NCBI GenBank assembly: GCA_034926235.1
Contig: JAYFRE010000017.1
Span: 1 to 19,518, forward strand
Length of the DNA stretch: 19,518 nt
Direction of reading: 5' to 3'
DNA from: JAYFRE01 sp034926235
Lineage (GTDB): Bacteria; Pseudomonadota; Alphaproteobacteria; Rhodospirillales; Magnetospirillaceae
A program made the position numbers and the translations under genes. The notes under the pieces are model-generated. The model made no database searches. It was not told the DNA's origin and saw only the letters and a program-made list of their open reading frames with translations. Position 1 is the stretch's first letter. Each line of letters begins with the position of its first letter. Below are positions 14,488-19,518 of the stretch, one piece after another.

Positions 14488-15147
14488 CTAGAGCTTTTCG
14501 GCCCGTTCGACCATCTTTTCGATTTCTTTTTTTACGATCCGCTCGACGATTTGCGGCAGGTTGTTGTCCAGCCATTCTTTAAGAAGCGGCTGCAACAATT
14601 CGCGCACCAGAACCTCGATCGTCGCTCCGCCATCGCCCAAACCAAGATTCTTGTCACGCACCATCACCCGCGACAATTCGGCGATGGCCGTGGCCGAAGC
14701 TTCGACCGTCGGCGGTGCAAGCAGGCTCTCGGCCTCACGGGGCGGCGGCGGGGCCGGAATGGCGGCGGCCGGCGGCGGGACGAATGCCGGCGGCGCATGA
14801 TCGTGGACCTGGAAGTCGGGCCTGGGCTCGTCTTCCGGCAGCAGGAACGGCTCTTCTTCGGGGAAAGAATCGAGTTCGGGTTCGGGTTCGGGTTCGAGGC
14901 TGGGTTCGGAAACGGGTTCCGGCCCCGGCGCGGGCGGATCATCCACGACCATGGCGTCGGTCAATTCAAGCACATCCTCTTCCTCGTCTTGAGGCGGAGC
15001 CGGCGGCGGCGGGGTTTCCGGCTCTGGAATCGAGGGGGGCGCGGTAACCTTGCTGGCCTCTTCCGCATCATCCTCGGACAGGATACGCCGGATGGACGCC
15101 AGGATGTCTTCCATCGACGGTTCTTGCTGCGCCTTGTTATCGCTCAT
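14488..15147 (-). CDS. popZ: Polar organising protein PopZ (DUF2497)
   Basis: The 219-residue protein has the three-part PopZ design. An N-terminal helix SMEDILASIRRILSED (11-26) recruits partners. An acidic, proline-rich disordered linker runs from about 30 to 145, including an EPEPEPE-type run. A C-terminal oligomerisation region (LVRELLQPLLKEWLDNNLP, then an IVERIVKKEIEKM helix) completes it. In Caulobacter PopZ builds a polar matrix that anchors the chromosome centromere through ParB and recruits cell-cycle kinases. The linker is low-complexity at DNA level as well (repeated GGTTCG at about 14875-14900 on the plus strand). It sits upstream of valS as in other alphaproteobacteria. The start at 15147 has only a weak ribosome site. 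Confidence 0.93.
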   Translation of the reverse strand: MSDNKAQQEPSMEDILASIRRILSEDDAEEASKVTAPPSIPEPETPPPPAPPQDEEEDVLELTDAMVVDDPPAPGPEPVSEPSLEPEPEPELDSFPEEEPFLLPEDEPRPDFQVHDHAPPAFVPPPAAAIPAPPPPREAESLLAPPTVEASATAIAELSRVMVRDKNLGLGDGGATIEVLVRELLQPLLKEWLDNNLPQIVERIVKKEIEKMVERAEKL

Positions 15148-15399
15148 GGTTCAAACCATCCCGATAGAGCCTTGACGAAGTCCGGCGCCGCACGGTTCGC
15201 ACCCGACACGCGTCCGGCCACGTTGCGTCCGGACAGGGTCGGCGCCATCGATTCGCGCGCCCCCCAAGAACCCAAGACAAAAACGGCCGTCCACGAGATT
15301 CGCCCACGATCATCAGGAACGCCTATTTGCCACGATAAACACGAAGGGGAAAAGATCAAGCATAATCAAGCCCACAACGGATGAAGCGACGGTTGCGAA

Positions 15400-16053
15400 T
15401 CAAAAAACGAACGTCCGTCCCGACGGCGTACGGGGTAGAGAAGGAATGACGGCGTCGAACAAACTACGAGAAACGAAGCTGCCATCCCGCCGATAAAGGA
15501 CGAGGCCGCGGCCGCAGGATCCCGGCGCACCCGTCACCGCGAGCAACCGCCCGCCTTCGGCAAGCTGATCGCACAAGCCATCGGGCACAGACGGCACGCT
15601 TCCTTCGATCAGGATGACGTCATAAGGCGCATGGGCGACGTCGCCCTGCGCATAGAATCCGCCCGTCAGGACGACATTATCGATGCCCAGTTCCTCAAGC
15701 AGATGCGCCGCGCGCGTACGCAAGGCGTCGTTTTCCTCGACAGCCACCACGGTTCCGGCCAGGTGCGACAGAACCGCGCTGGAATAGCCCGCGCCGCAAC
15801 CGACATCCAGCACCATGTCCCCCGCGCCGACATGGGCTTCCTGGACCAGACGGGCAAAGCAGAGCGGCGTCATCAAAAAGCGCCCTTCGCCCTGCTCGGC
15901 GTTGGAATCGGCATAGGCCACGGCCAGAGCGGAATCGGCGACGAAGCGTTCGCGCGGAATCAAGGCCATAGCGGCGAGCAGGCGTTCATCATCGACCTGG
16001 TTGTCGCGCAATTGCCGGTCGATCATGTTGCGGCGGGCGTCGGCGGCGGACAT
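15400..16053 (-). CDS. pcm: PCMT-like (protein-L-isoaspartate O-methyltransferase family) SAM methyltransferase
   Basis: The 217-residue protein has a SAM-binding motif VLDVGCGAGYSSAVL near residue 80, followed by an acidic strand end (VVAVEEN) and the PCMT-like N-terminal helix RRNMIDRQLRDNQVDDERLL. True repair methyltransferases carry GTGSGYQ in motif I and a conserved T-x-S-x-P/Q element before it; here these read GCGAGYS and FLMTPLCFARLV. It may therefore have lost isoaspartate repair activity and act on another target, as suspected for the alphaproteobacterial branch. The start at 16053 has AGGAG 13 nt upstream, rather far. It is in the same direction as popZ and valS. Confidence 0.85.
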   Translation of the reverse strand: MSAADARRNMIDRQLRDNQVDDERLLAAMALIPRERFVADSALAVAYADSNAEQGEGRFLMTPLCFARLVQEAHVGAGDMVLDVGCGAGYSSAVLSHLAGTVVAVEENDALRTRAAHLLEELGIDNVVLTGGFYAQGDVAHAPYDVILIEGSVPSVPDGLCDQLAEGGRLLAVTGAPGSCGRGLVLYRRDGSFVSRSLFDAVIPSLPRTPSGRTFVF

Positions 16054-16208
16054 CCGGTTTCAGCAACTCCTGACGGATGACGAAAATCGGTGCGAAGCAC
16101 GGGTGGAACCAGCGGCTCCAGGGTTTTTATAGCCGCCCTCCCCGAACGAGACAATCGCCGGTATGGGCGCATGAAGAAAGAACGAAACAAAAGACCATCA
16201 CCCTGTTC

Positions 16209-16237
16209 TTGACCGCCGTTCGGCCTTTGTCTATAAC
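16209..16237 (+). promoter_or_regulatory. Sigma70-type promoter for the tRNA genes
   Basis: TTGACC (16209-16214) and TATAAC (16232-16237) are separated by exactly 17 nt, each one base from consensus. The expected transcript start is near 16244, about 50 nt before tRNA-Cys. Confidence 0.75.
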
Positions 16238-16295
16238 CAGCGCCTCACGTTCCAGACGACGCTTGCGACAAATCAGACGCGGCGGTTCGGGCAGG

Positions 16296-16369
16296 GGCCG
16301 GGTGGCAGAGTGGTTATGCAGAGGACTGCAAATCCTCGTACGTCGGTTCGATTCCGGCCTCGGCCTCCA
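16296..16369 (+). tRNA. tRNA-Cys (anticodon GCA)
   Basis: A complete cloverleaf: acceptor GGCCGGG pairs with CTCGGCC (one G-T pair). The anticodon stem GAGGA/TCCTC encloses the CTGCAAA loop with anticodon GCA. The T-arm has the TTCGATT loop. The CCA end is encoded (16367-16369). It lies about 50 nt after a good promoter. Confidence 0.95.
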
Positions 16370-16530
16370 TATCCCGCCGTTTAAGCGGCAGGATGGGTTT
16401 CTCGTTCCGTCCTTGCCGGCTTGCCTTGATCCAAGGCGGGCCCTGACGAAACGCCGACATCTGATCGCCGTCTTTTCGGAACGCGAAACGGGTTCGGGGG
16501 AAAGCTTCAAAGCGAAGCATTCCCGTCCGT

Positions 16531-16605
16531 TCCCAGGTAGCTCAGCGGTAGAGCAAGCGGCTGTTAACCGCTTGGTCGGGGGTTCGAATCCCTCCCTGGG
16601 AGCCA
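16531..16605 (+). tRNA. tRNA-Asn (anticodon GTT)
   Basis: A complete cloverleaf: acceptor TCCCAGG/CCTGGGA, D-arm GCTC/GAGC, anticodon stem AGCGG/CCGCT with loop CTGTTAA (anticodon GTT), T-arm with TTCGAAT, and encoded CCA (16603-16605). It follows tRNA-Cys by 161 nt and is probably cotranscribed; the spacer shows no gene or clear second promoter. Confidence 0.96.
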
Positions 16606-16612
16606 AATCGGG

Positions 16613-16652
16613 AACGCCCCCGGATGCGATAACCGCGTCCGGGGGCGTTTTC
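16613..16652 (+). terminator. Intrinsic terminator after the tRNAs
   Basis: AACGCCCCCGGA (16613-16624) pairs perfectly with TCCGGGGGCGTT (16638-16649), 12 bp with a 13-nt loop and a TTTT run. It begins 8 nt after tRNA-Asn. Confidence 0.9.
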
Positions 16653-16683
16653 CTATCCGCACCCCCCAAAACCGGAACTCCGA

Positions 16684-17394
16684 TCAACCCCGGGATGACG
16701 AAGAACCGAATCGTGGCACGACACGGCCGGTTCGCGCCGCGTAATCGTCATAGGCGGAACCGAAACGCTGACGCATCAGCGCCTCTTCATTGGGAACGCG
16801 CAGAAACCACATGGCGGCAAAAGCCGGGATCACCAGCGCGCCCGCGATCCAGTTGTGAATGAGCAGAGGCTGGCTCAACGCCGATAGCCAGATGGCGGCG
16901 TACATGGGATGACGGATGCGGCCATAGATGCCGCTGATCACCAGCCCATGCCCCTCGCGGACCTCCAAACCGGGGCTCCAATTCCGTCCCAAATCGGCAT
17001 GGCTGCGCCAAAACAGCCAGAGAAAAGGAATCTGTGCGACCGCGCCAATGGCGGTCGCCCAATCCGGCAAAGTATAGCCGGCAAAATCGAACAAGCCCGT
17101 CGCCAGTTGCAGAATGGGCAGCACCATCATGGTGAGGAACATGCCCGCCAAAAGCAGCTTCTCGTCCGTTCCCTTCCGGGATTCGACGATCACATTGGCC
17201 CGGTTGCGAATTGAATGCGGCGTCCGGATCAGAAACATCGCCACCAAGGCCGCCAGCCAGACAAGGGCGCCCCACCCATGTTCCTGCCATCGCATCCCGA
17301 CAGCGACCATCGCCGCGATCGTTAAAACGGTTCCCGCCGCCATGGTCAGGACGGCTGGAATGCTGGTCATCATGGAACGATGCGCATCCGTCAT
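16684..17394 (-). CDS. Isoprenylcysteine/phospholipid methyltransferase-family membrane protein
   Basis: The 236-residue protein has five or so hydrophobic helices and the C-terminal signature of the ICMT/PEMT-like family: LEVREGHGLVISGIYGRIRHPMY, two helices, then EEALMRQRFGSAYDDYAARTGRVVPR. RHPMY and the paired glutamates bind SAM in characterised relatives. Bacterial members methylate various lipidic or small substrates, and the true substrate here is unknown; prenylated proteins are not expected. The start at 17394 has no clear ribosome site, and Met8 or Met9 are alternatives. A Fur-like box lies 57 nt upstream, so iron control is possible. Confidence 0.85.
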   Translation of the reverse strand: MTDAHRSMMTSIPAVLTMAAGTVLTIAAMVAVGMRWQEHGWGALVWLAALVAMFLIRTPHSIRNRANVIVESRKGTDEKLLLAGMFLTMMVLPILQLATGLFDFAGYTLPDWATAIGAVAQIPFLWLFWRSHADLGRNWSPGLEVREGHGLVISGIYGRIRHPMYAAIWLSALSQPLLIHNWIAGALVIPAFAAMWFLRVPNEEALMRQRFGSAYDDYAARTGRVVPRFGSSSSRG

Positions 17395-17450
17395 GGTCGA
17401 ATTGTTCCAGTGCTTTTTACTTTTGCCGGGAGCCTCAGTCTCATATTATT

Positions 17451-17469
17451 GAGAATGATTTGCAATATC
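17451..17469. promoter_or_regulatory. Fur-like box
   Basis: GAGAATGATTTGCAATATC matches 14 of 19 positions of the classical Fur consensus GATAATGATAATCATTATC. It lies between the divergent ICMT-family gene and the alcohol dehydrogenase, 166 nt before the latter. A candidate -10 TATTAT (17444-17449) overlaps its left side on the plus strand. Confidence 0.55.
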
Positions 17470-17634
17470 ATTTACGGAATTCCTGCCGGATCATGCCGCC
17501 CTTTGCCTCGGATCGGTCTATCGCTGCACCCCCGATTGGAGCTATAATTTTGGCAGCCCTGTTGTGCGCCCCCGGCCAGCGGTCGTCAGCAAATCGTCCC
17601 ACCGTCTCGGGGTCCAATTTTCAAGGAGATTCCG

Positions 17635-18693
17635 ATGAGTTTCGACGTTCGCGGCTACGCGGCCCAGTCCGCCACTTCGCCGCTTGAACCCTTTCGCTTC
17701 ACGCGGCGCGATCCCCGCCCCGACGACGTGACGATCGACATCCTTTATTGCGGCGTCTGTCATTCCGACATCCACCTGTCCCGCAACGAATGGAATTCGA
17801 GCCGTTACCCCATTGTTCCCGGCCACGAGATCATCGGCCGGGTTCGTGCCGTCGGCCCCAAAGCCAGCCGTTTCAAGGTCGGCGACATGGTCGGCGTCGG
17901 CTGCATGGTCGATTCCTGCCAGGAATGCGAACCCTGCGCCGAAGGGCTGGAGCAATATTGCGAGCATGGCCCGACCATGACCTATAACGGCATCGACCGT
18001 CATGACGGGCTGCCGACCTATGGCGGTTATTCCGACCGCATCGTGGTGCGCGAGAAATTCGTGCTGAACCTGCCTGATTCGCTGGACCCCAAAAGTGCTG
18101 CTCCGCTTCTGTGCGCCGGCATCACCACCTATTCGCCGCTGCGCCACTGGAAAGTAGGCCCCGGCGACGAGGTCGCCATCGTCGGGTTGGGCGGTCTCGG
18201 CCATATGGCGCTGAAATTCGCGCGGGCGTTCGGGGCGCATGTCACGCTGTTTTCCCGTTCGCCGGGCAAGGAAGCCGAGGCGCGCCGCCTGGGCGCGCAT
18301 GAGGTGATCATCTCCACCGATCCCGGCAAGATGAAAGCCGCCGCCGGACGTTTCAACTTCATCCTCGATACCGTGCCTCATCCGCACGATCTCAACCCCT
18401 ATATCGCAACGCTGAAGCGGGACGGCACCATGGTCCTGGTTGGACTTTTAGGGCCGGTCGAGCCGGTTCTCAACAGCACCGGCCTGGTCCGCAACCGGCG
18501 CAGCCTGGCCGGATCGCTGATCGGCGGCATCCCGGAAACCCAGGAGATGCTGAATTTCTGCGCCGAACATGGCGTGACCTGCGATGTCGAGATGCTGGAC
18601 ATCAAAAACATCAACCACGCCTATGACCGCATGCTGAAAAGCGATGTCCGCTATCGTTTCGTGATCGACATCGCGACGTTGCACAACAGCTAG
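17635..18693 (+). CDS. yahK: Zinc-dependent NADP(H) aldehyde reductase/alcohol dehydrogenase (YahK type)
   Basis: The 352-residue medium-chain dehydrogenase of the cinnamyl-alcohol/YahK branch interconverts aldehydes and primary alcohols. AAGGAG is 6 nt before ATG 17635. Catalytic zinc ligands are Cys42, His64/Glu65 (PGHE) and Cys160; structural zinc cysteines are 95, 98, 101 and 109. The Rossmann motif GLGGLG is at 184-189, and the following strand ends in FSRS rather than an acidic residue, pointing to NADPH. Strings such as LLCAGITTYSPLRHW and GSLIGGIPETQEML closely follow E. coli YahK as I recall it. It is monocistronic, with a terminator behind it. The physiological substrate is unknown. 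Confidence 0.95.
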   Translation: MSFDVRGYAAQSATSPLEPFRFTRRDPRPDDVTIDILYCGVCHSDIHLSRNEWNSSRYPIVPGHEIIGRVRAVGPKASRFKVGDMVGVGCMVDSCQECEPCAEGLEQYCEHGPTMTYNGIDRHDGLPTYGGYSDRIVVREKFVLNLPDSLDPKSAAPLLCAGITTYSPLRHWKVGPGDEVAIVGLGGLGHMALKFARAFGAHVTLFSRSPGKEAEARRLGAHEVIISTDPGKMKAAAGRFNFILDTVPHPHDLNPYIATLKRDGTMVLVGLLGPVEPVLNSTGLVRNRRSLAGSLIGGIPETQEMLNFCAEHGVTCDVEMLDIKNINHAYDRMLKSDVRYRFVIDIATLHNS

Positions 18694-18722
18694 GGTGTCG
18701 GGACCGGGGCGGCGTCTCTTCC

Positions 18723-18737
18723 GTCGGTTATACCGAC
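18723..18737 (+). repeat. Small hairpin after the dehydrogenase gene
   Basis: GTCGGT (18723-18728) and ACCGAC (18732-18737) form a 6-bp stem with a 3-nt loop, 30 nt after the stop and ahead of the main terminator. Confidence 0.35.
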
Positions 18738-18768
18738 CAGACGCCGCTGGATGGGCCGGACGAAAACG

Positions 18769-18793
18769 AAAAGCCGGGTATCCCCCGGCTTTT
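18769..18793. terminator. Bidirectional intrinsic terminator
   Basis: AAAAGCCGGG (18769-18778) pairs with CCCGGCTTTT (18784-18793) around a 5-nt loop. The A-run and T-run on the two sides let it stop both the dehydrogenase transcript and the convergent lutC transcript. Confidence 0.85.
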
Positions 18794-18834
18794 CTGGTTT
18801 CGTCTGCCTGTCTCCGGTCAGGGATGGGCCTTCA

Positions 18835-19482
18835 TCAATCGGTGATCAACAAGATCGCCAATTGTTTCGGTCCGTGAACGCCGTAGCACAGAATGCCTTC
18901 GATATCGGCGGTTTTGGACGGGCCGGAGATCAACACGGAATTAGCCGGCATATTTTCGGTCCAGCCCAGTTGCGATACGGCGTCCGTGAAGGAGTTCATG
19001 ATTTTGGACTCCTCCAGAACGGCGATGTGAAGCGGCGGAACGACCGACATCAGGCGCGGTTCTGCCGGGGACGGCCAGACGACCAGCGATCCCGTATCCG
19101 CGGTCGCACCCTTGGTAGAGGTGATCGCGGCGTCGATTTCGTTGAAAAGCCGTTCCTTGAATTCAGCAACCGGTCTGTCATAGGCAACCAGTTGCGGCAA
19201 TTCGGCCTCGCGTCCTGCAATCAGCACAGCGATTTCGCTGCCCGGACCGTAAAGCAGGCTGCTCACCCCCTTATCGGCCAGAAGCTTTTTCAAGGCATCG
19301 ACGAAACCCGTCCGCCGGATTTCGATGATTTCCCCTTTGACGGCGGTCATCAGACGGATGAAACGGTCTTTCGCCGTTTCATCCGCCGGCCCCCAGGGTT
19401 TCCTTACCGGCGTCAAATCCGGAACAATTCTCGGCGGGGCCGCACGAAGACGGGCCAGTATGGCGGTGCGCGCATCAGTCAT
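18835..19482 (-). CDS. lutC: LutC/YkgG-family LUD-domain protein
   Basis: The 215-residue LUD-domain protein begins with TDARTAILARLRAAP, typical of LutC. It contains ITSTKGATADTGSLVV (the conserved glycine-rich A-DTG element), PPLHIAVLEESKI and SGPSKTADIEGILCYGVHGPKQL near the C-terminus, all hallmarks of the family. LutC works with the Fe-S proteins LutA and LutB to oxidise L-lactate to pyruvate. Its ATG lies 8 nt inside the preceding gene, so it is translationally coupled and probably last in the operon; a terminator follows at 18769-18793. Confidence 0.92.
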   Translation of the reverse strand: MTDARTAILARLRAAPPRIVPDLTPVRKPWGPADETAKDRFIRLMTAVKGEIIEIRRTGFVDALKKLLADKGVSSLLYGPGSEIAVLIAGREAELPQLVAYDRPVAEFKERLFNEIDAAITSTKGATADTGSLVVWPSPAEPRLMSVVPPLHIAVLEESKIMNSFTDAVSQLGWTENMPANSVLISGPSKTADIEGILCYGVHGPKQLAILLITD

Positions 19483-19518
19483 CGATCAAGCCTTTCTCAC
19501 GGGCGAGCTCATGGATCG
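19475..19518 (-). CDS. C-terminal end of the gene upstream of lutC, possibly lutB
   Basis: Only 13 codons and a TGA (19475-19477) are visible, ending AREKGLIDD and overlapping the lutC start by 8 nt. The tight overlap shows a real coding frame in the same operon. By the usual lutA-lutB-lutC order it may be the Fe-S subunit LutB, but the residues seen are too few to prove this. Confidence 0.6.
   Translation of the reverse strand, partial: IHELAREKGLIDD

Noticed and set aside
14872..14900. Telomere-like GGTTCG repeats
   Set aside because: They encode the EPEPE low-complexity linker of PopZ on the minus strand; ordinary coding repeat.
15300..15362. Possible popZ promoter on the minus strand (TTGATC, 16 nt, TATCGT)
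   Set aside because: Both hexamers are weak and the spacing is short; not strong enough to list.
14551..15384. 277-codon plus-strand frame across popZ
   Set aside because: Arginine/glycine-rich antisense shadow of PopZ's proline- and glutamate-rich linker; no ribosome site and no recognisable domain.
16077..16862. 261-codon plus-strand frame and minus-strand frames around the tRNAs
   Set aside because: They run straight through two tRNA genes and a terminator, so they are not real genes.
1..19518. CRISPR arrays, insertion sequences, integrase or attachment sites
   Set aside because: I saw no regularly spaced repeats, transposase genes or tRNA-end duplications. The two tRNAs have no integrase gene beside them.

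Overview
The window looks like chromosome of an alphaproteobacterium, most likely a Rhodospirillales member. It is G+C-rich with GC-biased codons. It carries the alphaproteobacterial neighbourhood valS-popZ-pcm, a PopZ (DUF2497) protein, a YjgN/DUF898-M48 peptidase pair and a Fur-type box. This assignment is inferred from gene content, not from a search.

Layout, left to right. (1) 1-1105: the 3' end of a TonB-dependent receptor converges on an SDR-family gene, with a perfect 14-bp stem between them. (2) 1106-1780: gene-free. The right part is a striking AT-rich island (16 G/C in 110 bases at 1431-1540, counted by hand) dense in inverted repeats. (3) 1781-5325: the centrepiece, a three-gene operon. 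It encodes a Tat-exported [FeFe]-hydrogenase in which the catalytic and small-subunit domains are fused, a HybA-like protein with four [4Fe-4S] clusters and one C-terminal membrane helix, and a HybB/NrfD-family integral membrane quinone subunit. Together they resemble E. coli hydrogenase-2 with the NiFe core replaced by an [FeFe] enzyme, facing the periplasm and exchanging electrons with the quinone pool. No HydE/F/G maturase is in the window. (4) 5610-7307: a chemoreceptor, followed by a 116-codon open frame that begins right after its stop codon and ends on the start of the next gene. (5) 7655-9800: a DUF898 membrane protein and an M48 metallopeptidase, translationally coupled. (6) 9826-11334 (minus): a Cache-type sensor diguanylate cyclase. 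(7) 11732-16053 (minus): valS, popZ and a PCMT-like methyltransferase. The tolC gene that I recall between pcm and popZ in many relatives is absent. (8) 16209-16652: a good sigma70-type promoter, tRNA-Cys, tRNA-Asn and a strong terminator. (9) 16684-17394 (minus): an ICMT-family membrane methyltransferase. A Fur-like box lies between it and a divergent YahK-type zinc alcohol dehydrogenase at 17635-18693. (10) 18835-19518 (minus): lutC and the last codons of an overlapping upstream gene, probably part of a lactate-utilisation operon.

The most unusual content is the hydrogenase operon and its AT-rich control region. The AT-rich composition extends through the signal-peptide codons of hydA, which suggests that promoter and leader have a different history from the mature enzyme. 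Most other genes are ordinary housekeeping or signalling genes. All identifications come from motif reading without database searches.
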